From positions 8,494,001-8,558,000 of the forward strand of contig NZ_JAMZDZ010000001.1 of assembly GCF_024172085.1 (NCBI RefSeq): a DNA stretch of 64,000 nucleotides, written 5' to 3'. Below the pieces are notes generated by a model that saw nothing but the letters and a program-made list of their open reading frames with translations, did not search any database and was not told where the DNA came from. This document shows positions 1-8,145 of the stretch, one piece after another. Every line of letters starts with the position of its first letter. Position 1 is the stretch's first letter. The stretch comes from Hamadaea flava. GTDB taxonomy: Bacteria > Actinomycetota > Actinomycetes > Mycobacteriales > Micromonosporaceae. The translations under genes and the position numbers were made by a program.

Positions 1-48
1 AGGTTCGACCTGACCGGAGGCGACCTCTACTCCTTCACGATCAGCTGA
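1..48 (+). CDS. 3' end of an unidentified upstream gene
   Basis: The first 15 codons read RFDLTGGDLYSFTIS and end at a TGA, followed by a hairpin, so this looks like the genuine C-terminus of a gene that begins outside the window. The residue pattern (FDLTGGDLYSF) would suit the last beta strands of a secreted or carbohydrate-active protein, but that is a guess. Too little is present to name a function. Confidence 0.45.
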   Translation, partial: RFDLTGGDLYSFTIS

Positions 49-58
49 TACGCCGTAG

Positions 59-94
59 GGCCGCCATCGACGAGCAACTTCGTCGGTGGCCGCC
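59..94 (+). terminator. Hairpin after the upstream gene
   Basis: Two 15-base arms (59-73 and 80-94) match at about 13 of 15 positions around a 6-base loop, 10 bases after the TGA of the partial gene. There is no clear U tract, which is common in high-GC actinobacteria. It probably separates that gene from the regulator starting at 310. Confidence 0.45.
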
Positions 95-309
95 ATATGT
101 CGTCACGCTCTGATTAGCTCGGCTGATCTACCGCGCCGATGGCGGACGTCAGGACCGTGCGCCGAGTATCAAGTGCTCGGCCACGAGGAGAGCAATGATC
201 GGCAGAGTCGCCTCCGTCTTGTGGTGTCCGCACGGTCGCACGCGTTGCTTTCCCGAGGACGGAATAACAGACGCCCGCACGGCCGTGGCGCTGCTTCGGT
301 GGTGGTTGG

Positions 310-3297
310 ATGATTCACATGGATTTCTTGGTCCTGGGGCCGGTCGAAGTGCGGGCTGACGGGCGTTCCATAGAGGTGGGTAGCGGGCGGGAGCGCCTGG
401 TGTTGGCGCAGTTGCTGCTGAACGCCGACCGGCTGACCGCCGCCGACCGGCTGGTCGAGACAGTGTGGACAGCGCCACCGCGGACGGCCAAGGGTCAGCT
501 GCACAACATGATCAGCAACCTGCGCCGACGGTTGGGCGGGGTCATCTTCACTCGACCTCTCGGCTATCAGGTGACATTGGACGGACATCGGCTGGACCTG
601 GCCGAGTTTCGCTCCCTCGTCTCGCGGGCGGGCGCGGCTGTCGAGCATGCCGAATCGCTTGAGCTGCTGGCGGCCGCCGAGGCGCTGTGGAACGGGCCTG
701 CCCTGGCGAACATCGCCGGTGACTGGGCCGAATCGGTCCGCGCGAGCCTGCACGCCGAGCGGCTCGCCGCCGCCGTCGCCTGGCTTGAGGCGGCGCTGTC
801 CCTCGGCAGGCACGAAGACGTGCTGCGCGCCCTGCCCGGCCTGATCGGCGAACACCCCTATCACGAGCGGTTGCGTGAGCTGCACATGCTGGCCCTCGTC
901 GGGGTCGGCCGCCGAGCCGACGCGCTCACGGAGTACCGGGGAACCTATCGGCTGTTCGCCGAGGAGTTGGGCATCGAGCCGGGTGTCGGCCTGCGGGCGA
1001 TTGAGCGCGAGATCCTGCAGGACGCCCCGCCGGCCGGCTGGGTCTACCCGCGACAGCTACCGCCCGTGCCGACCATTCTCGGCGGCCGGGACGACCTGAT
1101 CGCCGCAGTCGAGAACGATCTGTGCCGAGCGGGCCCGGCCGCGCCGCCCATGGTGGTCCTCGTGGGGCCGGGCGGGGTCGGGAAGACGACGGTGGCCGTC
1201 GCCGCCGGGCACGGGCTGCTCGGGAGGTTCCCCGATGGTCATCTGTTCGCCGACTTGCGGGGCATGCACGCCGATCCCATAGCGCCGCACACGGTGCTCG
1301 GCCGGTTTCTGCGCGCGCTCGGCGTCGCACCGGCCGAGGTTCCCGACGATCCGCAGGAGCGGCTGGCCGCCTACCGCAGTCGGCTGGCCGGTCGGCGGGT
1401 CCTGGTGCTGCTGGATGACGTGGCGAGCGAGGAACAGGTCCGGGCGTTGCTGCCCACGTTCGCGGGCTGCGCGACGGTGATCACCTCTCGGCAGCGGCTG
1501 ACGGCGCTGGTGGGCGCCACCCGGTGGACCGTTCCCGTGCTGGTCGACCGGGACGCGGTGGAGCTGTTGGCCCGGATCGCCGGCCCCGAGCGGATCGCTG
1601 CGGAACCCGCGTCGGCGCAGGCGGTCGTCGAGGCGTGCGGGCGGTTCCCGCTGGCGATCTGCATCGCGGCCGCCCGGTTGGCTGCCCATCCCGGCTGGAC
1701 GCTCGCCGACCTGCATCGCCGGCTCGCCGCCGAGCACGGCCGGCTTGACGAGCTGCGGGTCGGGGACCTCGACGTGCGCTCCAGCATCGGCTTGAGCTAC
1801 CGGCTGCTCGACCTGCCGCAACAGGCTCTGCTGCGCCGGCTGGCCATCCTCGACGCACCCGACTGGCCGGCGTGGGTTTGCGACGAGCTGATCGGCCGGG
1901 CCGCGGACGGGTTGCTGGATGATCTGGTCGGCGTGCACCTCGTCGATCCGCGCAGCGTCGACGCGGCCGGTCAACTCCGATACCGGCTGCACGACCTGGT
2001 GACGGAGTTCGCCGCCGAGCGGGCGCGAGCGGAGGACGCGGAAAGCGAGCGAGACGAGGCCGTCATCCGGGTACTGCGGACCTGGCTGGCTCTGGCGAGC
2101 GCGGCTGACGCACGGCGCGGCTACGGCCTCGGGCACGCGCGGGGCGTTCCGGCGCCGCAGGTGCCGGCCTCGGCGGCGGCGGCGGTCGCGTGTGATGCGA
2201 CCGACTGGTTCGAGGCCGAGCGAGTAAGCCTGGTCAGAGCAGTGACGCGGGCCCGTCGGCTGGGCCGGGGCGACCTGGCCGCACAACTTGCGCTGTGGAT
2301 CTCCGGATTCCTCAAGTCCCGCAACTACTACGACGACCATGAGCGCACGCTGCGCGACGCGTGGGCAATGGTGCAGAACGACCGGCTCCGGCTCGGGCTC
2401 GCCCACGCACTGTTCTCGGCGTTCATGACGACCGACCGCGACGACGAGATGCCGGTGCTGCTCAGCGAGGCGCGCATGCTGGCACAACGGCTCGGCGAAC
2501 GCGACCAGGAGGTGCGAACGTTCCTCCAGAGTGGCCTGTACGCCAAGCGCCGGGGTCGGCTGGAGGAGGCGATCGGCTGGTCCGAGCGGGCGCTGGCGTC
2601 GTGTCGGGAAGACGCGCCGATCCTGCTTGTCACCACCTCGCTGCATGGTGTCGCCACTGCCCACGCCGAGGCCGGACGGCCGCAGATGGGCATTGCGTTG
2701 TCCGAGCGGGCGGTGGCGATCCAGCGGACCGGCGACGCCCCCGCCATGACAGCCATGCGGCTGCTCGGCCACGGTGAGGTGCTGATGGACGCCGGATGGC
2801 ACGACGAGGCGGAGCGGGTGCTGACGGAGAGCCTGGAGACCTTGGAGAGCGTCGGCAACGATGCGGCGGCCGCCGTCGGGTTGCTCAGGCTCGGGGAACT
2901 GGCTCTTCGACGAGAGCTGTGGACGGAGGCCGAGGCGCTGCTACGGCGTGCCCTGGCGGTCTTCGAACGGATCCGCGACCACAGCAGCACCGCCATGACC
3001 CTCCGTTCCCTCGGCGACCTGGCCCTGGCGCGGGAACGCTCCGTCGATGCGGTCGAGCCGTTGCGCCGAGCCCTGGCCATCTGGCAGCGCCTTGGGTTTC
3101 CGCTGGAGTCGGCCCGCACACACCACCGGCTCGGCCTGGCGCTGAGTGCGCTCGGCGATGAGGTCGCCGGGCACCACAGCGCAGAATGCCGGCGCATCCT
3201 TCTCGAGCTCGGTCTGGAGCCCGCGTGCCTTCGGCTTCCCCCGTTGCCGGCCTTCGCGGAGGTGACCGGACCCCCTGACCACGGAACTCGCGACTGA
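310..3297 (+). CDS. AfsR/SARP-family regulator (BTAD, NB-ARC, TPR)
   Basis: A large 995-residue transcriptional activator of the AfsR type. Residues about 5-80 form the OmpR-like winged helix of SARP proteins, and about 88-235 the bacterial transcriptional activator domain. An NB-ARC/STAND ATPase follows, with the P-loop GPGGVGKTT near residue 285 and a Walker B stretch (RRVLVLLDDV) near 363. The last 350 residues are alpha-helical TPR-like repeats. The length fits full AfsR rather than short SARPs. The family couples nucleotide-driven oligomerisation to activation of specialised metabolism or development genes. No biosynthetic cluster adjoins it here, so its target is probably distal or it controls the neighbouring secreted protein. 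ATG codons lie at 310 and 319 and the choice between them is uncertain. Confidence 0.9.
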   Translation: MIHMDFLVLGPVEVRADGRSIEVGSGRERLVLAQLLLNADRLTAADRLVETVWTAPPRTAKGQLHNMISNLRRRLGGVIFTRPLGYQVTLDGHRLDLAEFRSLVSRAGAAVEHAESLELLAAAEALWNGPALANIAGDWAESVRASLHAERLAAAVAWLEAALSLGRHEDVLRALPGLIGEHPYHERLRELHMLALVGVGRRADALTEYRGTYRLFAEELGIEPGVGLRAIEREILQDAPPAGWVYPRQLPPVPTILGGRDDLIAAVENDLCRAGPAAPPMVVLVGPGGVGKTTVAVAAGHGLLGRFPDGHLFADLRGMHADPIAPHTVLGRFLRALGVAPAEVPDDPQERLAAYRSRLAGRRVLVLLDDVASEEQVRALLPTFAGCATVITSRQRLTALVGATRWTVPVLVDRDAVELLARIAGPERIAAEPASAQAVVEACGRFPLAICIAAARLAAHPGWTLADLHRRLAAEHGRLDELRVGDLDVRSSIGLSYRLLDLPQQALLRRLAILDAPDWPAWVCDELIGRAADGLLDDLVGVHLVDPRSVDAAGQLRYRLHDLVTEFAAERARAEDAESERDEAVIRVLRTWLALASAADARRGYGLGHARGVPAPQVPASAAAAVACDATDWFEAERVSLVRAVTRARRLGRGDLAAQLALWISGFLKSRNYYDDHERTLRDAWAMVQNDRLRLGLAHALFSAFMTTDRDDEMPVLLSEARMLAQRLGERDQEVRTFLQSGLYAKRRGRLEEAIGWSERALASCREDAPILLVTTSLHGVATAHAEAGRPQMGIALSERAVAIQRTGDAPAMTAMRLLGHGEVLMDAGWHDEAERVLTESLETLESVGNDAAAAVGLLRLGELALRRELWTEAEALLRRALAVFERIRDHSSTAMTLRSLGDLALARERSVDAVEPLRRALAIWQRLGFPLESARTHHRLGLALSALGDEVAGHHSAECRRILLELGLEPACLRLPPLPAFAEVTGPPDHGTRD

Positions 3298-3325
3298 ATC
3301 GCGCACTGGTGGATCGGAGGGTGAC

Positions 3326-3362
3326 GGCCGTGGGACCACTCGGCCCGAGTGATCCCACGGCC
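3326..3362. terminator. Bidirectional terminator between convergent genes
   Basis: A nearly perfect hairpin: outer arms GGCCGTGGGA and TCCCACGGCC pair, and inside them CACTCG pairs with CGAGTG. It sits between the stop of the AfsR-type regulator (3297) and the stop of the opposing secreted gene (3371), so it can serve both transcripts. Confidence 0.75.
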
Positions 3363-3370
3363 ACATATGT

Positions 3371-5695
3371 TCAGGAGGTCAGCACGTCGTCGATCAGGAA
3401 CTGATCACCGGTGTCCGCAGTCGAACTCGACGAGAATTGTGGCCCGTAAAGGGCGCCGGCGGCACCGTCGGTGCGCGGCAGGGTCCCGATGGGAATGCCG
3501 TTGATCAGCACAGTGGCGCTGGTCGGGCTCGTCGCCTGGATGGCGATCTTGTTCCAGGCGGCCATGTCGAACGTCTTGGCGACCGGGAGGGCATTCCAGG
3601 TGCCGCCCTTGTAGTAGGAGATCGCGCCGGACTTGGACACCATGAGGTGGAACGCCATGTCGTCCGAATCGAAGGTCGTCGTGTTGGTGTTGCGGATGCC
3701 GAACAGCATCGGGCCGTCGCCCACGAGGAACTTGGTCCGGAACTCGACGGTCCGGCTGGCGGCGGCGTTCGCCTTCTGGAAGGCGGTCGGGAGGTGGTCG
3801 GTGTAGGCGTCGTTGATCAGCAGGGCTCGGCTGCTGCCGCTGCCGGACGTGTTCTGGGTGGCCCAACAGCCGATGCGACCCGCACCGTTGACTATCGTCT
3901 CCTTCACCACCCAGCCGCGGGGCGTCGCTCCGGACAGCGGGTCGTTCTCGAACGAGTCCACCGTGGAGTACAGCTCGAGTTCGTTGAGCACGCTGCAGTC
4001 GGGGCCGGCGCCGGGCAGGCATCCATCGGAGGCGCCGGTCACGATCCGGACGTATCGGGCCTGGCGCGCGCCGGGTTCGTAGTAGGTCATCGCGAGTCTG
4101 CTGTTCGGCCCGGCGGTGAACCAGTCGGTCCACGGGTCGGCGGCGTTGAGCTTGGTCTGCACCACGGACGACTGGGTGTGGCCAACGGATTGACTGATAC
4201 CGATCCGATTCAGGGTGTACGCCCCGTCCAGGGTGATGTCGAAGGTGCCCTGGGACGCCCCGGCGGCGATCGCGCTGGACCACTGCTCGTTGCTGCCGTC
4301 GAAGGCCGCCGCGACACCAGTACGCGGGTGGGCGGCGAACGTCGAGTCCAGCGAGCTGCTCACCTGGATCGCACCGGCACGATACTTCGACCCCAGATCG
4401 ATCTTGCCCACGTTGCGCCGCAGCAGGTCGGCGAGGACCCGTTGTACGCCAGCCGTGGTGTTCGGGCTGTTCAGGCCGCCGCGGGTGCAGTTGTTGGTGA
4501 CCTGGCCGGTGTCCTGGTTACGCAGAAGGTGGCAGGTGTCGGCGGTCAGCAGCACCCGGTTCGGCTCGGTCCACGCCAGGCTCGCGTTGCCGCTGGAGCC
4601 GTAGTTGAAGGTGTTGCCGCCGGTGACGCCGGACGGGTAGTTACGGTAGAACGTCCCGATGTAGTCCCAGGTACGACCGTCGCCGGCGTAGGACACCGCC
4701 AGCCAATTGTGATTGCGTCCGCCGACCAGTGCGAGCATGCCGTTCGGCAACAAGCTGAGCCGGGGCATGATCGTGGCGTCGAGCGCCGCAGGTAGAGCGA
4801 TCGGCGTCGACGTCTCCCACGTCACGGTTCGGTCGGCCGGGGCACCGGCGACTGCGGTGAGCTGGGCTCGGCGGATCCTCAAGGTGTAGTAGCTGGCGTC
4901 TCCGCTAGCTGTCGGGTTCTGGGTGCGTACGACGGAGACCAGTTCGCCGACGGCGTTCTGGGCGAGACCCACTTCGGTGTACGCGTGGGTGGGGTCGGCC
5001 GCGCCTACGACGCTGACCAGGGTCCAGTGCGCGCCCGCATCCAGGCTCTTGAGGAGGAAGCCGGTCATTCCGCCGCTGGTGCCGCCGTATCCGCCCATCA
5101 GCAGCGGGCCGCCGGGCACCTGGATCACGCTGGTCGGGTAGAAATTGGCGGTGGTGACGAAACTGAGCGGGCTGATGTCCACCTGCGCCTGAGAAGCCGT
5201 GCTCCACGTCGTACCGGAGTCGGCCGAGTACTGCACGTTTACCTTGCGGATCGGCCCGGCGACCGCCTGCCCCCAGTCCGAATCCCACGCGAGCAACCGT
5301 CCGTCGTCCAGCGCGAGGGCGATGCCGTGATACGTGCCGGTCTGGAAGGTGCTCCCACCGTCGGTGGTGACCTTATACCCGTAGGTCCACGGATGATCGA
5401 AATCGTAGTTGGTCGCGTACGGCACCGACACTGCCCGGCTCGGCTCGGCAGCGGTCCCGGTATCGACGCCGTAGGTGGACGACGGTGCCTGGATCGGAAC
5501 GGTCGCCGATTCCACCATGCTGGTCGCAGCACTGAGGCTGACCATCTGGGCGTCCGGCGAGCCGCCCTCCAGCGGCACCACTGAGGACGACACGTCGGCG
5601 TCGGCCGGGACCGTGCCGGCCAGGGCGAGCGCTACGGTCGCGATGGCCGCCACCGCAAGCACCCGTCGCCCTCTGAGCATGTGTCTATCGCGCAT
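3371..5695 (-). CDS. Secreted Asp-box (BNR) / discoidin multidomain protein
   Basis: A 774-residue exported protein. A Sec signal peptide (basic start, hydrophobic stretch about 11-27, Ala-rich cleavage region near 33) is followed by a sialidase-like beta-propeller region of about residues 80-400. That region has two visible Asp-box motifs, SADSGTTW (about 157-164) and SLDAGAHW (about 217-224). A region about 440-580 resembles an F5/8 type C (discoidin) carbohydrate-binding module ending in CSVLNELELYS. The final 180 residues look like a LamG/concanavalin-like jelly roll. It probably binds or cleaves extracellular glycans. Sialidase catalytic residues could not be confirmed, so enzymatic activity is open. 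Start ATG at 5695; a second ATG at 5680 is possible. Confidence 0.75.
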   Translation of the reverse strand: MRDRHMLRGRRVLAVAAIATVALALAGTVPADADVSSSVVPLEGGSPDAQMVSLSAATSMVESATVPIQAPSSTYGVDTGTAAEPSRAVSVPYATNYDFDHPWTYGYKVTTDGGSTFQTGTYHGIALALDDGRLLAWDSDWGQAVAGPIRKVNVQYSADSGTTWSTASQAQVDISPLSFVTTANFYPTSVIQVPGGPLLMGGYGGTSGGMTGFLLKSLDAGAHWTLVSVVGAADPTHAYTEVGLAQNAVGELVSVVRTQNPTASGDASYYTLRIRRAQLTAVAGAPADRTVTWETSTPIALPAALDATIMPRLSLLPNGMLALVGGRNHNWLAVSYAGDGRTWDYIGTFYRNYPSGVTGGNTFNYGSSGNASLAWTEPNRVLLTADTCHLLRNQDTGQVTNNCTRGGLNSPNTTAGVQRVLADLLRRNVGKIDLGSKYRAGAIQVSSSLDSTFAAHPRTGVAAAFDGSNEQWSSAIAAGASQGTFDITLDGAYTLNRIGISQSVGHTQSSVVQTKLNAADPWTDWFTAGPNSRLAMTYYEPGARQARYVRIVTGASDGCLPGAGPDCSVLNELELYSTVDSFENDPLSGATPRGWVVKETIVNGAGRIGCWATQNTSGSGSSRALLINDAYTDHLPTAFQKANAAASRTVEFRTKFLVGDGPMLFGIRNTNTTTFDSDDMAFHLMVSKSGAISYYKGGTWNALPVAKTFDMAAWNKIAIQATSPTSATVLINGIPIGTLPRTDGAAGALYGPQFSSSSTADTGDQFLIDDVLTS

Positions 5696-5797
5696 GTGAA
5701 CAGATCACCTTCATGAGGCCGTCAGAGACGCAGGCGAGTCTTCGCGACGGCTCTCACAAGACACTCACAACCCCGCCGCTGACAGTTTTCGGGCGGG

Positions 5798-6020
5798 TCA
5801 CCCCGCTGCGGCGGCGATCGTCAGGAGTTCGGCGGCCAGCGGGGTCGGCCTACGCCCGAGCCAGAGGGCGTTCAGCGGACGGACGAGGGGCATGGCCTCG
5901 ACCGTCAGCTCGACGAGTTCGCCGGAGGCGACAGTGGCTGCGGCTGCCCGGGAGCTGATCACGCCGACGCCGCCGCCCGCGCGCACGGTGGCAAGCAGTT
6001 CACAAGTTCCACCGCTGCCT
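5798..6020 (-). pseudogene. C-terminal relic of a LysR-family regulator
   Basis: About 70 codons on the minus strand read like the end of a LysR substrate-binding domain: ELLATVRAGGGVGVIS, then a short helix, VELTVEAMPLVRPLNALW and an AAELLT-type C-terminal helix before the TGA at 5798. The HTH and the rest of the sensor domain are absent; upstream sequence runs directly into the stop of the next gene (6026). The remnant marks a lost regulator. The assignment rests on pattern recognition. Confidence 0.55.
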
Positions 6021-6025
6021 GAGCC

Positions 6026-6628
6026 CTACTGCCACTGCTCGTCCTCACGGCCCAGGTCGGGGATCGGCCCAAGGAGCATCCACCCCGGCTTCAGTGCCCG
6101 GCTGCTGCGGAACCCGCGGTCCTCCGCGTACGCCTCCGCGTCCGTGCCGTCGGGTGCGTGCATGATCGTGTAGACCGGCGGGTCCTCATGGTAGAAGCGG
6201 AAGAAGGTGCGCCCGGGGTCTTTCGCCTGATGGATGATCAGGTAGGCGTACGGCGGCAGAGCCGCGAACGTCGCCTGATCGTCCGGGTTCGTCGGCTTAC
6301 AGTCGTGAGCCCAATCGGTGTTAGCCTGTCCGGCGTCGCGCACGCAGATATCCATCATGGTCCAGCCGATCCGTTCGGCGTGCGGGTGGGCGGCCACCAG
6401 TTCCCGCATCCGGGCGTCGGCTTTGGTGAAGGCCGCCTGCCTGCGATTGAACTCCGTCTCCAGCTTGTCGAACCGTCGGGCGTCGAACCCGCTGCCGAAA
6501 TGCGCGTCCAGTGATAGGAAGACGGCGACCCCGCAGGCCAGGAAGAGTATCGCCGCGACGAGCAGCGTGACGAGCAGGACCCGGCCCGGCGAGCGCCACC
6601 ATCCGCGCCGCTGTCGGTTGGCGTCCAT
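6026..6628 (-). CDS. Membrane-anchored hypothetical protein
   Basis: About 200 residues. A basic N-terminus (RRGWWRSPGR) is followed by one transmembrane helix at about residues 17-40, then a roughly 160-residue extracytoplasmic domain rich in charged and aromatic residues, with two Cys in the central part (CVRDAG and DCKP) that could form a disulfide. This is the topology of a signal-anchored surface protein. The ATG at 6628 is chosen because a GGAGA ribosome-binding site lies 8 bases upstream; an in-frame GTG at 6646 would make that site part of the coding sequence. No family was recognised. It is monocistronic and next to a LysR relic. Confidence 0.65.
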   Translation of the reverse strand: MDANRQRRGWWRSPGRVLLVTLLVAAILFLACGVAVFLSLDAHFGSGFDARRFDKLETEFNRRQAAFTKADARMRELVAAHPHAERIGWTMMDICVRDAGQANTDWAHDCKPTNPDDQATFAALPPYAYLIIHQAKDPGRTFFRFYHEDPPVYTIMHAPDGTDAEAYAEDRGFRSSRALKPGWMLLGPIPDLGREDEQWQ

Positions 6629-6755
6629 GGCTTGTCTCCGTTTCACGATGTCATAGCAATGTCTATCGGGTGAAAATGCGTTGGTACGTACGCGAACCAG
6701 GAGTACGTCCGAAGGATAGCGGTGCTCGTAGCAATGGAGATTCCCTTCCCCTTAA

Positions 6756-7103
6756 TTAGTTCCACATTGCCGTGCTGCTTAGGCAAGCAACTCCAGCGCC
6801 GTCGAGCCAGTGACTGAGGAACCTCAGCATCAACCCCAGGGCAGTCCTCTGCCGCTCCCGCGGCGGTTCAGCCTGTCCTTCCCACTCATCGCCGAGGTAG
6901 CCGGTGGCGGATTTGAGGAGGACGGGAAGGTCTGCAGAAATGGCGCGTGGCAGCATGTTGACGCCCACGAACGCCTCGGCCAGCACTTGCGTGACCTCAG
7001 AATTCAGGTCGCTCTCCGCTCTGGTTCGGCTGAGCCAGCGCCTACGGTCGACTCCCACAGCGTTGGCGCTGAGCGATCGCGGCACCGGGCGATCAGCGGG
7101 CAC
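6756..7103 (-). CDS. Doubtful small open frame, unknown
   Basis: A 115-codon frame downstream of the LacI gene on the same strand. The middle (SEVTQVLAEAFVGVNMLP and LLKSATGYLGDEWEG) reads like plausible helical protein and may be a degraded coding remnant, but the first 30 codons are Arg-rich and uninformative. No ribosome-binding site or known family was recognised. If it is not a gene, 6629-7107 holds nothing else recognised. Confidence 0.2.
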   Translation of the reverse strand: MPADRPVPRSLSANAVGVDRRRWLSRTRAESDLNSEVTQVLAEAFVGVNMLPRAISADLPVLLKSATGYLGDEWEGQAEPPRERQRTALGLMLRFLSHWLDGAGVACLSSTAMWN

Positions 7104-7107
7104 TGGG

Positions 7108-8145
7108 CTACCGAGGTGGGGCGACGGAGGGTTCGAGTGTGTGCGTGCAGGGCAGCAGGATCTGTCGCTCGTAATCCCCGATCGGGTCGGTGACCAGCGC
7201 GGTCAGCAGGCGAACCGCGCGCCGTCCCATGGCGTTGCGCGGCACCTGCATGCTGGCCCAGGCGCCGGGGCTCGCGGTGTCGTCGACCAGCAGCATGATC
7301 GAGACGTCGCCGGGGACGCTGAGGCCTCGCAGTCCGATGATCGCGTGCAGTACCCGCAGGAGGCTGACCGACTCCACGAGGATCACCGTGGTGCCGGCGG
7401 CCAACGCGGTGTCGAGCCACTGGGCGGCCAGTTCTTCCGGCTGCGTGTACGCGGGGACGGGCACGGTCAGCCCGAATCGGTCCAGTGCGGTGGAGAAGCC
7501 TTCCCAGCGGTCGGCCTGCGGTTCGTAGCGGACGGCTTCACCGAGGTAGGCGAAGGTCCGGTGGCCGAGGGCGACCAGGTCGTCGACGATGCGGCCGGTG
7601 GCTGTCCGGTAGTCGCCGCCGACGTAGCTGATCTGGAATCCGGGTACTTCACGATGGCCGATGTAGACGAATGGATGCGCGTCGGCGGCCAGCCGGGCCA
7701 GATCGTCCTGGTGCGCCCGATGGCCGAGGATCACGCTGCCGGCTGCCTGGCCCAGGGCGTTGACGTCGCCGCGGTAGATCCGGCGTACGCCGCCCTCGTC
7801 GCGCGCGGCGGTGAACAGCACCAGGTTGCAGCCCTCGACGCCGGCCTGCTCCTCGATGCCTTGCAGGAACTCGAAGTAGTAGTCCCCGGCGCTGGTCGGG
7901 AAGATCGGCTCGAAGGTGTGCACGCCCAGCAGCGGCGGTGCGTGGCGCTTCTCGACCGCAGTACGCTGTTGCGGGCTGGTGGTGTAGCGCAGCCGTTTGG
8001 CGGCCGTCAGCACCCGGCGCTGCGTTTCGAGGGAGATCCGGCTCAGATCACCGGCACCGCGCAGGACCTGGGACACCGTGGACTGCGAGACGCCGGCCTC
8101 GCGGGCGATGTCGGCCTGCCGGATGATTCCGCGTTCTCCGTTCAC
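7108..8145 (-). CDS. LacI-family transcriptional regulator
   Basis: A 345-residue repressor. The N-terminal HTH (QADIAREAGVSQSTVSQVLR, about residues 9-28) and hinge helix are followed by a periplasmic-binding-protein-like sensor domain typical of LacI/GalR sugar-responsive proteins. The GTG start overlaps the TGA of the upstream FAD oxidoreductase by four bases (GTGA), and a strong GGAGGAG site precedes it, so the two genes are translationally coupled. The likely operator is the palindrome at 9855-9877 in the divergent promoter region, so it should autoregulate its own operon and control the opposing FAD/GH38/transporter operon. The inducing sugar is unknown. Confidence 0.9.
   Translation of the reverse strand: MNGERGIIRQADIAREAGVSQSTVSQVLRGAGDLSRISLETQRRVLTAAKRLRYTTSPQQRTAVEKRHAPPLLGVHTFEPIFPTSAGDYYFEFLQGIEEQAGVEGCNLVLFTAARDEGGVRRIYRGDVNALGQAAGSVILGHRAHQDDLARLAADAHPFVYIGHREVPGFQISYVGGDYRTATGRIVDDLVALGHRTFAYLGEAVRYEPQADRWEGFSTALDRFGLTVPVPAYTQPEELAAQWLDTALAAGTTVILVESVSLLRVLHAIIGLRGLSVPGDVSIMLLVDDTASPGAWASMQVPRNAMGRRAVRLLTALVTDPIGDYERQILLPCTHTLEPSVAPPR

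Noticed and set aside
1057-2802. Long open frame opposite the AfsR-type regulator
   Set aside because: Low-complexity Arg/Gly/Gln composition and full overlap with a clear gene.
3371-5695. Calling the secreted protein a sialidase
   Set aside because: Asp boxes are present, but the arginine triad and catalytic Tyr/Glu could not be located, and Asp boxes also occur in non-sialidase propellers.
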